The notes under the pieces are model-generated. The model had not been told where the DNA came from, made no database searches, and saw only the letters and a list, made by a program, of their open reading frames with translations. A DNA stretch of 32,509 nt from Flavobacteriales bacterium (lineage in GTDB: Bacteria; Bacteroidota; Bacteroidia; NS11-12g; UBA955), in NCBI GenBank assembly GCA_002737625.1, contig NSIB01000016.1, positions 1-32,509 on the forward strand, read 5' to 3'. Positions within the stretch are counted from its first letter, which is position 1; every line of letters starts with the position of its first letter. A program made the translations under genes and the position numbers. Positions 8,310 through 16,150 of this stretch are shown here, piece after piece.

Positions 8310-9001
8310 CACAAGAATTACTGATTAATTTAACCATTCTTACACTTCTAGAAATTGTATTGGGTATAGACAATATTATCTTCATCTCGATCCTTGCAAA
8401 CAAAGTCCCAGCCAAAAAACAGGTTCAGGCAAGACGTTTGGGATTGTTTTTGGGAATGTTCATTCGAATTATCATGCTCTTTGGATTGCAATGGATTCAA
8501 GAACAAGAAAAGGAAATATTTAGGGTTTTTGACAAAGGGTTTTCTGGGAAAGATAGTTTATTAATCGCCGGGGGATTGTTTTTACTGTATCAAAGTGTGC
8601 GCGAAATTCATCTAAAAATGAAGGGCCACGAAGCAGAAATTAAAGAACGAACCCAAGCCATTGGCTGGTCGGCTGTAATTCTGCAAATGATACTCATCAA
8701 TATTATTTTTAGTTTGGATTCTGTTATAACCGCCGTGGGTATGGCCAATGATATTTGGGTTATGATTTTATCTGTGATCATCTCTATGTTGGTTATGTTA
8801 GCGGCAAGTAAGCCCATATCCAATTTTGTAAATAGCAATCCCAGCATTAAAATTTTGGCATTGGCTTTCCTTGTTCTGATTGGTGTTAGTCTATTGGGCG
8901 AAGGATTTGGTCAACATATCAACAAAGGGTATATCTATTTTGCGATGGCGTTTTCATTTACCATTGAATTAATCAATTTGAGATTAGACAAAAACAAATA
9001 A
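8306..9001 (+). CDS. TerC-family integral membrane protein
   Basis: A 231-residue polytopic membrane protein with about seven predicted transmembrane segments. TerC-family signatures are LEIVLGIDNIIFISIL near the N-terminus (acidic residues inside membrane helix 1) and IIFSLDSVITAVGMAND in the middle. A charged cytoplasmic loop around residues 100-120 separates the halves. Members of this family are linked to manganese homeostasis, tellurite resistance and metal loading of exported proteins. The specific role here is unknown. The N-terminus overlaps the miaA stop by 4 bp, so it is probably the last gene of a three-gene transcript. bshC converges on it with an 84-bp gap holding only a weak 6-bp hairpin. 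Confidence 0.9.
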   Translation: MTQELLINLTILTLLEIVLGIDNIIFISILANKVPAKKQVQARRLGLFLGMFIRIIMLFGLQWIQEQEKEIFRVFDKGFSGKDSLLIAGGLFLLYQSVREIHLKMKGHEAEIKERTQAIGWSAVILQMILINIIFSLDSVITAVGMANDIWVMILSVIISMLVMLAASKPISNFVNSNPSIKILALAFLVLIGVSLLGEGFGQHINKGYIYFAMAFSFTIELINLRLDKNK

Positions 9002-9085
9002 TCGCTGCGTTAATTCCTATTGAACAATCGCAGAATTCAATTTTTATGTATACGAATCTACCCGTATAGATAGCATCGATTTTCC

Positions 9086-10681
9086 CTAAACAGTGATCAA
9101 CCAAAAAGCACTATTTCTATCATACTTCCTATGATTACAAAGGGAATTCAACCAATCCGTCTGGCCGTTTAAAAAATATTGCAAAAAGAAATCTCTTCTC
9201 TCTTGCGGTAAGCCCACAGAAAAGGTATCGCCTTGCATCGCAAGCACTGAATCCCAGACAGACTCAGAAAATTGTGCATTCAAATACCCTGATATCGCTG
9301 CATCAGTCATTTTTCGACGGGCCTTTAAAAATGCGTCAGCCTGTTTTTTTGCATCCACAAGCAGTTCGCTTTTCCAGTTATAAAGCACTTGCAAATAATC
9401 GGCTATTCCATTTTCAATATTTTGCTGCAATGATTCCAATTCATTATCACCTGTCAATTTCTCTATCAAACTCGTTTTCAATGCGTGTATATCAAGAAAC
9501 ATATCTTTTGCTGTTAAACCCAATCGGATCAGTTTCTTATTTTGACTCTCTGGTATAATCACCCCACCCATTCGATGAACCAATGCAGGCACTGTCAAAT
9601 TCAATTGGGCAAACGCCTGGGTCGTTTGCAACCAATACAAATACTCCGTTGGCCCAGCGATATAAGCAACCGCCGGCAATATCGCTTGTTGGTATAATGG
9701 CCTAAGCAAAACGTTTGGTGAAAACCTCTCGGGCTCTTTGTCCAATACCTCACGCATTGCAATGCGATCCAATTTCTGTCCAGAATCAACCAATACAAAG
9801 CCATCCCCCGCTTTCGCGATTCGCTCTCTTCGATGCGCATCCATCCAAAACAAATTGCATTCCCTCGCATGCGCTGGGGCCGAAATATGTTGATTCTTTA
9901 ACAATTTGGATTGCGCAGTAAACTTAGAATACAAGGCATCATCAAACAAATCCGACGTAAAAATTCTTACCGCTCTCTTTTTTAAAGCAGCCACATTTGG
10001 GTCCAAAACCAACAAACCAAATGCAGCAAACAATTCCGAAACCCATTTGGCCGTAGCTGTGGATAAAGTCTGTTTTTTTGCTTGGTATATTAATTTCAAA
10101 TCTTCAATCCTCTTTAGGGCTTCCGGAACGTGTTGAAACTTCAGCTTCATCCAATCCCACAAAGCCTCTAAATCTTGCGTTGGTATGTTCCCTACCCCCG
10201 TTTTCCAATCAATATCATAGGTAAACCGATCTCCAAATAAATCAACATGGTTAATCTCAGCAACATCATGATCCTCCGTTGACATCCAAAACAAGGGAAT
10301 AAAATGTTTTTCGGAGTACCGATCATTGAGGTCGTTGCACAAAACAATGGCCGAGGCAATTTTATAAATCACATACATCGGGCCTAAGCCAAGATGGATT
10401 TGCTGACCTGTCACTACCAAAAAAGCATTCTCTTGTTTGATTCGATTTACATTCTCCAACTGCGAATTAGAACCGCCATTTCCCAACTGAGACACTAAGA
10501 TATCGGCCAATTCTTTGCGTTGTTCTGAACCGAAGTTGTTGGAGACCTTCTCTATGACCGCTTGCCAATCGCTGTGAATCCCTTCAAACGGATACAAGCC
10601 CAAAGATCTCCCATCCCAAGAACTATTCCTTAGCGTTGCAGAGATATAGTTGTTGGGATATGATTGGCTTACAACATTCAC
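9086..10681 (-). CDS. bshC: Bacillithiol biosynthesis cysteine-adding enzyme BshC
   Basis: This 531-residue protein matches the BshC family, which joins cysteine to glucosamine-malate in the last step of bacillithiol synthesis. Recognisable stretches are FLVVTGQQIHLGLGPMYVIYKI, LFWMSTEDHDVAEINHV (the HxGH-like Rossmann region), the LLRPLYQQAILPAVAYIAGP segment and a C-terminal coiled coil around residues 390-470. The start is GTG at 10681, overlapping the rimO stop (GTGA), so it is translated downstream of rimO. bshA and bshB are not in the window. Its place at the end of the ftsY-rimO run is compatible with one transcript from the promoter in front of ftsY. Low-molecular-weight thiol chemistry by bacillithiol is common in Bacteroidota. 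Confidence 0.93.
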   Translation of the reverse strand: MNVVSQSYPNNYISATLRNSSWDGRSLGLYPFEGIHSDWQAVIEKVSNNFGSEQRKELADILVSQLGNGGSNSQLENVNRIKQENAFLVVTGQQIHLGLGPMYVIYKIASAIVLCNDLNDRYSEKHFIPLFWMSTEDHDVAEINHVDLFGDRFTYDIDWKTGVGNIPTQDLEALWDWMKLKFQHVPEALKRIEDLKLIYQAKKQTLSTATAKWVSELFAAFGLLVLDPNVAALKKRAVRIFTSDLFDDALYSKFTAQSKLLKNQHISAPAHARECNLFWMDAHRRERIAKAGDGFVLVDSGQKLDRIAMREVLDKEPERFSPNVLLRPLYQQAILPAVAYIAGPTEYLYWLQTTQAFAQLNLTVPALVHRMGGVIIPESQNKKLIRLGLTAKDMFLDIHALKTSLIEKLTGDNELESLQQNIENGIADYLQVLYNWKSELLVDAKKQADAFLKARRKMTDAAISGYLNAQFSESVWDSVLAMQGDTFSVGLPQERRDFFLQYFLNGQTDWLNSLCNHRKYDRNSAFWLITV

Positions 10682-11994
10682 GACTTAACGACTTTGCCAA
10701 ACAAATCATAGGGGGTGGCCTCTGTAATGTTTACATTGGCAAAATCACCCATGCGCACATAATTGTCTTTGGCCGACACCCGCACCTCATTGTCCACTTC
10801 TGGGCTATCATATTCGGTGCGCCCCACAAATTCATCCCCCTCCAATCGATCAAACAACACTTTTAGCGTTTGTCCTTTCAGCGACTGATTAAACGCCTCT
10901 GAAATGCTCATCTGGGCTTCCATAACAGCATCAGAACGACGTTGTTTTTCTTCCTGGGAAATATTGTCGACCAAACGATACGCATGCGTATTTTCTTCAT
11001 GGGAATAGGCAAACACACCCAATCGTTCAAATCGTATATCCTCAATCGCATCGATCAAGTCTTTTACATCGGCTTCGGTTTCACCGGGATGACCCACCAA
11101 AAGTGTGGTTCTCAATGCAATTCCAGGAACCCGATCCCGAATCGTATTCAATACCTCATAGGTTCTGCGCTGGGTAATTCCCCGTCGCATCAACTTGAGC
11201 ATATTGTCTGAAATATGCTGAATGGGAATGTCCAAATAATTACAAATATTGCTTCGATCTGCCATTACTTGTAAAACATCTAGCGGAAATTGCGATGGAA
11301 ACGCATAATGCAATCGCAACCACTCCAGCCCTTCCACATCCGAAAGATGCTTCATCAAATCAGCCAACTTGCGATCTCCATAAATATCCAAACCATAACT
11401 GGTAGAATCTTGGGCAATCAGCATCACCTCTTTTACGCCATTCGCCACAAGCCCTTGTATTTCCTTTTTGATGATCTCTATGGGCCTAGAAACATGTTTT
11501 CCGCGCATCAATGGAATGGCACAGAATGAACAGGGTCGGTCACACCCTTCAGAAATCTTGGTATACGCATAATGTTTGGGTGTGGTTTGCAATCGCTCGC
11601 CCACCAATTCATGTTTGTAGTCAGCACCTACTGTTCTTAACAAATGCGGCATATCGAGTGTACCAAACCAGGCATCCACCTCAGGAATCTCAAGTGCGAG
11701 TTCATCTTTGTAACGATGCGATAAACACCCCGTCACATATAACTTTTCAAATTTTCCTTGGGCCTTGGCATTCGCATAAGCAAGAATTGTATCGATACTC
11801 TCTTGTTTGGCATTTTCTATAAATCCACAGGTATTTACAATTACGATATCGGCATCGTCTTTGGTACTTTCATGCGCCACATCAAACTGAGATGCTTTGA
11901 GCTGTCCCATTAAAACTTCACTATCCACGAGGTTTTTACTACACCCCAGCGTAATTACATTGATTTTGGTTTCTTTATTCGACCGGGTTTTCAC
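10678..11994 (-). CDS. rimO: Ribosomal protein uS12 methylthiotransferase RimO
   Basis: A 438-residue radical-SAM methylthiotransferase that modifies an aspartate of uS12. The N-terminal UPF0004 domain binds an auxiliary cluster with Cys18 (LGCSKNLVDSE), Cys56 (NTCGF) and Cys90 (TGCLSHRY). The radical-SAM cluster motif CDRPCSFC has Cys151, Cys155 and Cys158. The C-terminal TRAM domain spans about 370-438. LGCSKNxVDSE and the SFCAIPLMRGKHVSRP stretch distinguish RimO from MiaB. The start is GTG at 11994, which overlaps the ftsY stop (GTGA). The bshC start likewise overlaps its stop. Both junctions suggest translational coupling in the order ftsY-rimO-bshC. Confidence 0.97.
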   Translation of the reverse strand: MKTRSNKETKINVITLGCSKNLVDSEVLMGQLKASQFDVAHESTKDDADIVIVNTCGFIENAKQESIDTILAYANAKAQGKFEKLYVTGCLSHRYKDELALEIPEVDAWFGTLDMPHLLRTVGADYKHELVGERLQTTPKHYAYTKISEGCDRPCSFCAIPLMRGKHVSRPIEIIKKEIQGLVANGVKEVMLIAQDSTSYGLDIYGDRKLADLMKHLSDVEGLEWLRLHYAFPSQFPLDVLQVMADRSNICNYLDIPIQHISDNMLKLMRRGITQRRTYEVLNTIRDRVPGIALRTTLLVGHPGETEADVKDLIDAIEDIRFERLGVFAYSHEENTHAYRLVDNISQEEKQRRSDAVMEAQMSISEAFNQSLKGQTLKVLFDRLEGDEFVGRTEYDSPEVDNEVRVSAKDNYVRMGDFANVNITEATPYDLFGKVVKS

Positions 11995-12965
11995 GATGCA
12001 AAAATTGATTTGATAAATTCGTATTTATTAAACAACTTTAGGTCTTCGGCTTGTTCACCCAATCCAATATATTTCACAGGCAAGTTGAAGGCATGGCTCA
12101 CCCCAATCACCACCCCGCCTTTTGCAGTTCCATCGAGTTTTGTTACAGCCAAGGCATTTACCTGTGTCGAAGAAGTGAATTGCTTGGCTTGTTCAAAGGC
12201 GTTTTGACCGGTTGTAGCGTCAATAATTAACAATACTTCTTGCGGTGCATCGGGTTTAAATTTTGCTATAACCCGTCGGATTTTGGACAATTCATTCATC
12301 AATCCTATTTTATTGTGTAATCGACCAGCTGTATCAATAATCAATACATCGGCATTCTCTTCAACGGCCTGTTTTACAGCATCAAAAGCAACAGCTGCAG
12401 GGTCGGAATTCATTCCGTGAGATACGATTGAAACCCCTACACGATTTTGCCATATCGTAAGTTGTTCCACTGCAGCTGCTCGAAATGTATCGGCTGCGCC
12501 CAGAATGACTTTTTTCCCTTCTTTGGCATATTGGTGAGCCAATTTGCCAATTGTAGTTGTTTTACCCACCCCATTCACACCAACCACAAGAACAACATAG
12601 GGTTTTACGATCTGATCTAGTGTAAAATTATGGGCCAAGGGCAGAGACACATCTGGCATCAACATCGAAATCTCCTCTGCCAGCATTTCGTGTAATTCGT
12701 CTTGAGAAACATAGGCATCTTTTAACACCCGTTTTTCGAGATTTTCAATAATTCTAATGCTGGTTTCTACCCCGACATCTGATGTAAGCAAGACTTCTTC
12801 TAATTCATCTAAAAATGCACCATTGATCTGTCGCTTTCCCGAAAACAGTCGGCCCAGTTTAGATAGAAAACCGGTTCGGGTAGTTGCAAGGGCCAGCTTT
12901 GTTTGGTCAGCATCTACCCTTTCGTCTTTTTCCTTGGGCTTGTTTTTTGAAAACCAATTAAACAT
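11991..12965 (-). CDS. ftsY: Signal recognition particle receptor FtsY
   Basis: A 324-residue SRP GTPase that docks ribosome-nascent-chain complexes at the membrane. It has a short N-terminal charged region (an A domain is almost absent), a helical N domain at about 45-110, then the G domain. G-domain motifs are GVNGVGKTTTIGKLA (residues 129-143), DTFRAAAVEQL (159-169), DTAGRLHNK (212-220) and TKLDGTAKGG (276-285). The ATG at 12965 is 4 nt after a TACATTTG box. A strong terminator lies 30 bp upstream, separating it from the ribosomal-protein genes. It therefore seems to be the first gene of ftsY-rimO-bshC, with some read-through from upstream possible. Confidence 0.97.
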   Translation of the reverse strand: MFNWFSKNKPKEKDERVDADQTKLALATTRTGFLSKLGRLFSGKRQINGAFLDELEEVLLTSDVGVETSIRIIENLEKRVLKDAYVSQDELHEMLAEEISMLMPDVSLPLAHNFTLDQIVKPYVVLVVGVNGVGKTTTIGKLAHQYAKEGKKVILGAADTFRAAAVEQLTIWQNRVGVSIVSHGMNSDPAAVAFDAVKQAVEENADVLIIDTAGRLHNKIGLMNELSKIRRVIAKFKPDAPQEVLLIIDATTGQNAFEQAKQFTSSTQVNALAVTKLDGTAKGGVVIGVSHAFNLPVKYIGLGEQAEDLKLFNKYEFIKSIFAS

Positions 12966-12969
12966 ATCT

Positions 12970-12977
12970 CAAATGTA
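12970..12977 (-). promoter_or_regulatory. Putative -7 box for ftsY-rimO-bshC
   Basis: TACATTTG on the minus strand matches TAnnTTTG and ends 4 nt before the ftsY ATG. A TTTG lies 23 nt upstream, at the edge of the normal spacing, and falls in the loop of the preceding terminator hairpin. A leaderless ftsY mRNA is predicted. Confidence 0.5.
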
Positions 12978-12987
12978 TGGGTAAGAT

Positions 12988-13012
12988 AAAAAAAAAGCCC
13001 CAAAAAGGGGCT
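12988..13012 (-). terminator. Rho-independent terminator after the rpmB-rpmG-bL38 genes
   Basis: On the minus strand AGCCCC, a TTTTT loop and GGGGCT form a 6-bp GC-rich hairpin, followed directly by a run of nine T residues. It lies between the bL38 stop and the ftsY start. Confidence 0.85.
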
Positions 13013-13034
13013 ATAAAATAATTCAATTGCACAA

Positions 13035-13190
13035 TTATTTGGCAAAAAACGCCTTTACCTTATCGGCCGGAATAATTTCTTCTTTAAATGTATAAGCACC
13101 TGTTTTGGGTGATTTCATTGTCTTGACAACCTTCACGTATTCGTTTCCAGCGCCTTCTTTTTTCAGTGTTGCTACAACTTTCTTAGCCAT
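13035..13190 (-). CDS. Bacteroidota-specific ribosomal protein bL38 (DUF4295)
   Basis: A 51-residue basic protein, starting [13 protein letters not shown] and ending PADKVKAFFAK. This is the DUF4295 family, found next to rpmB and rpmG in Bacteroidota. From memory, it was identified as a large-subunit protein, bL38, in the Flavobacterium johnsoniae ribosome structure. The order rpmB-rpmG-this gene is conserved and supports a ribosomal role. Its ATG overlaps the rpmG stop by one base (TAATG), implying coupled translation. A terminator follows immediately. It is short enough to be missed by many gene callers. The identification rests on length, basic composition, sequence feel and position. Confidence 0.88.
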   Translation of the reverse strand: MAKKVVATLKKEGAGNEYVKVVKTMKSPKTGAYTFKEEIIPADKVKAFFAK

Positions 13191-13372
13191 TATTTGATTT
13201 CTTTATGAAGCGTTACTTTGCGAAGGTGTGGATTGAATTTTTTCAATTCAATACGCTCAGCAGTATTTTTTTTGTTTTTGGTGGTTATGTAACGACTCAT
13301 GCCTGCCACTCCCGAACCTTTTTGCTCCGTGCATTCAAGAATTACTTGTATACGGTTTCCTTTTTTTGCCAT
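13190..13372 (-). CDS. rpmG: Large ribosomal subunit protein bL33
   Basis: A 60-residue basic protein with the bL33 features [30 protein letters not shown] and [19 protein letters not shown]. Only one cysteine (Cys14) is present, so it is the zinc-free (C-minus) form of bL33. It starts 2 bp after the rpmB stop, and its own stop overlaps the bL38 start by one base. Confidence 0.97.
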   Translation of the reverse strand: MAKKGNRIQVILECTEQKGSGVAGMSRYITTKNKKNTAERIELKKFNPHLRKVTLHKEIK

Positions 13373-13374
13373 GG

Positions 13375-13608
13375 TTAAATTTTTCCTTTTGTAAACAAAT
13401 TATTGATGCAAGAGGAAATACCTTTTTTATCGATGGTTTTGATTGTAGACGCTGCTACTTTTAGGGTAATCCACTCCCCAGTTTCAGGGATAAAGAATTT
13501 TTTGGTTTGAAGGTTAGGATAAAAACGACGTTTCGTTTTCTTATTAGAATGAGAAACATTGTTGCCCTTCAAGGCCTTTTTTCCGGTTAAATCACAGACG
13601 CGAGACAT
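13375..13608 (-). CDS. rpmB: Large ribosomal subunit protein bL28
   Basis: A 77-residue protein with the bL28 signature [34 protein letters not shown] and [27 protein letters not shown]. It is the first gene of rpmB-rpmG-bL38, preceded by the best-formed promoter in the window. The 5' leader is about 10 nt. Confidence 0.98.
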   Translation of the reverse strand: MSRVCDLTGKKALKGNNVSHSNKKTKRRFYPNLQTKKFFIPETGEWITLKVAASTIKTIDKKGISSCINNLFTKGKI

Positions 13609-13623
13609 AATTTTTTAGGGTTG

Positions 13624-13654
13624 CAAATATACTCAATTTCATTTGTTATTCAAA
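13624..13654 (-). promoter_or_regulatory. Promoter of the rpmB-rpmG-bL38 operon
   Basis: The minus strand has TTTG (13651-13654), a 19-nt spacer, and TATATTTG (13624-13631), matching both the -33 and -7 consensus with ideal spacing. The -7 box ends 15 nt before the rpmB ATG. The upstream half of the promoter lies inside the 3' end of the neighbouring membrane-protein gene. Confidence 0.75.
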
Positions 13655-15201
13655 GCAACTTCATTCTTTATTTTTGATTTTAACGGCATTTCTACCCCTT
13701 CTACCAACTGCCAGGCAATGATACAAGCTAAAACCCCTGCTTGACGCTCCAATAAGCTTTCAAAAAACATCGCAAATCCCAATCCAATGGCCATTGAAAG
13801 GGCCAACAAAAATACTTTTTTTCGCCGACTCCCTATCCAAAAAATCCAACCCATAAAAAACGCCAAAAGAGAAATAAGTCCACTCTGTAATATTGTCTCG
13901 AGAAATTGATTGTGGACACCAATTCGATGAGATGCAGCCAAATTTATACGCAGTTCTTCATATGAACTATGTAATTTCTCATCGAGTAAAACACCCTTTC
14001 CCCTGAAGAGAATACCCGGATCACTTTGTATAAGGTGAATGGCCGATTTCCAAGCCATCCACCGCTGCCCAAAACTTTGGTTGCTTACTTCCTTCCCTGC
14101 AACAAGTGTTCTCATGTCTACAAGCGTATTGCTGATTCTATTTTGAACACTGGGCAAAAATGCCATCAAGCCAATGAGCCCAATAAACAATGAAATATAT
14201 TTTACCCCCTGCTTGGGTTTTTGAAACATCCAAGCCAAAGCCATACAAGAAAATCCGCCATAGAGCAAGACCAAGCCTGTTCTGGATCCCAAAATATGCA
14301 TTGAAACAACCAAAACAAATAAGGCTATCCCTAAAATGGCTTTTTGAGATGCGTGTGACGAGCGATGGTCCTCACCCTGTGGTTCAAGGCAATTGAAAGG
14401 AAAACAATTGATTTTATGGCGTCCCGAACCCAATTCCCCTTGCTCTTCTTGAATTCCTGAACCTGGACCCTTTTTACGTTCTTGTTGGGTATGCCCCGTG
14501 GTATCTTTTGAAGGTTCTATATGGTTTATTTGCCCTGCTTCGCCCAACACTTCTTCTGCCAAAAATTGCCCAGAATTGTTTGCATTTTCAAGATTACCAA
14601 ACAGCAGTTTCCAGGAATAGCAAACTATTACTAGCCCCACAATTACCGAATACTCTATATGATAAACCCTTGTAAATAAAGGAATTGGCTTACTTTCAAG
14701 AACCATTTGATTGTAAAATCCCATGTCCATAAAATAATGAATCACACTCGCCACGGAAATCCAAATGAGAGGCAAAACAACCAAGGGCCAAGCCGACCAA
14801 AAAATGGTTTTTAATCGCTTACCACAAATAAAACAGAGGGGGAGAATAAGTAGGGGCAACTTGAGAGACAACTTAATCATTCCCATGTTCCAAGCGCTAT
14901 TGATAGAATCCAGGTCGGCAAAAACGTCTCCAAATACATTCATTTGTTTGCCCGCAACCACATTCATGCTTAAAAAAATATTCACCATTGACCACAATGC
15001 TGCCACAGAAAAACTTCCCCAAAGAATTTTCTCTGTATACGATATTGTATGCGATGAACCCCAAAAAAGCAACTGCATCAAATACCCTATCAACGCCATC
15101 GAAGACAATAATGGCGAAACATGAATACAAGCCAATGAAAGCCACAATAAAATGTCTGTTCGCAACAAATTGTGAACACTATATTGTTTATGGGGCTGCA
15201 T
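13639..15201 (-). CDS. O-antigen ligase/polymerase-like membrane protein (Wzy_C)
   Basis: A 520-residue polytopic membrane protein with roughly ten or more hydrophobic segments. The periplasmic-loop motif IGVHNQFLETILQSGLISLL near residue 440 is characteristic of the Wzy_C (O-antigen ligase/polymerase) family, which transfers or polymerises undecaprenyl-linked sugar chains. It has an unusual hydrophilic stretch of about 87 residues at 201-287, lacking membrane segments. The frame is open to 15261, but the ATG at 15201 is preferred because it limits the overlap with the upstream LysM gene to 14 bp. No glycosyltransferase or wzx genes are nearby, so whether it acts on O-antigen, capsule or a glycoprotein sugar is unknown. 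Confidence 0.8.
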   Translation of the reverse strand: MQPHKQYSVHNLLRTDILLWLSLACIHVSPLLSSMALIGYLMQLLFWGSSHTISYTEKILWGSFSVAALWSMVNIFLSMNVVAGKQMNVFGDVFADLDSINSAWNMGMIKLSLKLPLLILPLCFICGKRLKTIFWSAWPLVVLPLIWISVASVIHYFMDMGFYNQMVLESKPIPLFTRVYHIEYSVIVGLVIVCYSWKLLFGNLENANNSGQFLAEEVLGEAGQINHIEPSKDTTGHTQQERKKGPGSGIQEEQGELGSGRHKINCFPFNCLEPQGEDHRSSHASQKAILGIALFVLVVSMHILGSRTGLVLLYGGFSCMALAWMFQKPKQGVKYISLFIGLIGLMAFLPSVQNRISNTLVDMRTLVAGKEVSNQSFGQRWMAWKSAIHLIQSDPGILFRGKGVLLDEKLHSSYEELRINLAASHRIGVHNQFLETILQSGLISLLAFFMGWIFWIGSRRKKVFLLALSMAIGLGFAMFFESLLERQAGVLACIIAWQLVEGVEMPLKSKIKNEVALNNK

Positions 15202-16078
15202 AGAACAACTGCAAAACCGTATTTTGCTGTCCAATACCCAAGCGGGTGGCGACAGACTCACTCAGCGCAATTTGGCTATTCGACTTATTGGGCATTGAGC
15301 CCATCACTGTGCAATAGACCATTGCGCTATTGGCTGGATTTACCAAAGCGATTACCTCTCCTTTTTTGTGGTCGTTCACCATCACCCAAGACCGATTCGC
15401 CTGAAGTCCATCAAATCCAATTTGTGCATGCATGGTTTTTTCATATTCTTTGAGGGATGTTTTTGCTTCAATGGCAGGCATCTCTGGCATACCACCCTGC
15501 ATTTGATTGGGGGGAATTGGGTAATTATACTCTGGATCTTTAAGCACGTTATTCGAATACAAACTGGAATTTTGAAATCCCGAAATCGACAGTTTTTGAG
15601 AAATTGAGAGTTTGTCGCTTTGTAAATTGTTTACCCGGCGAATGTTGTCAATTGAAACACCATATTTTTTTGAAATGCTGTAGAGTGTTTCTCCTTGAAC
15701 AACAACATGGTCAATTGTACTCGGCGCATTGTCTGCAGATTCTGTTTTTTGCACAGGGCTTGGAGAAATATTTCCCAAGGGATTTAGATTGGGCGCTTCA
15801 ATGGATTTAGATTTTGTAGGAATTTTTGATTTTTGCTTTACTTTGATTCGCATCCCTGTTTTGAGCATCCCAATCCCTGGATTGAGTAATTTGAGTTCTT
15901 CAATAGTACAATGATATTTTTTTCCGATGGCGTACATTGTCTCGCCTTTCTTTACTTTATGAGATAAATCGATACTCATTTCACCATTAACTGATTGGGA
16001 AAATCCGTTTCCAATAGAACAAAACATACCCACCACAAACAATAAAATCCATGCGCATTTTGCTGTAACTTTTTTCAT
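15188..16078 (-). CDS. Secreted protein with two LysM domains
   Basis: A 296-residue exported protein. A signal peptide covers about residues 1-28 (KKVTAK, hydrophobic core, GFSQS). Two LysM peptidoglycan-binding domains follow, at about 39-82 (KVKKGETMYAIGKKYHCTIEELKLLNPG) and 122-167 (VVQGETLYSISKKYGVSIDNIRRVNN). They are joined by a Pro/Ser-rich linker. The C-terminal 80 residues (RSWVMVNDHKKGEVIALVNP, then ALSESVATRLGIG) look like a compact beta domain of the sort found in RlpA-type or cell-wall proteins, but I cannot name it. The reading frame could begin at GTG 16084; ATG 16078 is chosen because it gives the standard MKK signal start. It overlaps the O-antigen ligase-like gene by 14 bp. 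Confidence 0.85.
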   Translation of the reverse strand: MKKVTAKCAWILLFVVGMFCSIGNGFSQSVNGEMSIDLSHKVKKGETMYAIGKKYHCTIEELKLLNPGIGMLKTGMRIKVKQKSKIPTKSKSIEAPNLNPLGNISPSPVQKTESADNAPSTIDHVVVQGETLYSISKKYGVSIDNIRRVNNLQSDKLSISQKLSISGFQNSSLYSNNVLKDPEYNYPIPPNQMQGGMPEMPAIEAKTSLKEYEKTMHAQIGFDGLQANRSWVMVNDHKKGEVIALVNPANSAMVYCTVMGSMPNKSNSQIALSESVATRLGIGQQNTVLQLFYAAP

Positions 16079-16097
16079 CAACACAATATTAACCTTT

Positions 16098-16105
16098 CAA
16101 AAATA
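16098..16105 (-). promoter_or_regulatory. Putative -7 box for the LysM gene
   Basis: TATTTTTG on the minus strand fits TAnnTTTG and ends 19 nt before the ATG at 16078. A TTG occurs 22 nt upstream of it. Confidence 0.5.
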
Positions 16106-16150
16106 CCGAACGAAAACTGTCTTTGCACAAGCATTCGCTTGTTCAATAAA

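Noticed and set aside
9049-9068. Hairpin TATACG/CGTATA between the TerC gene and bshC, considered as a bidirectional terminator
   Set aside because: Only a 6-bp AT-rich stem with an 8-nt loop and no T-run on either strand.
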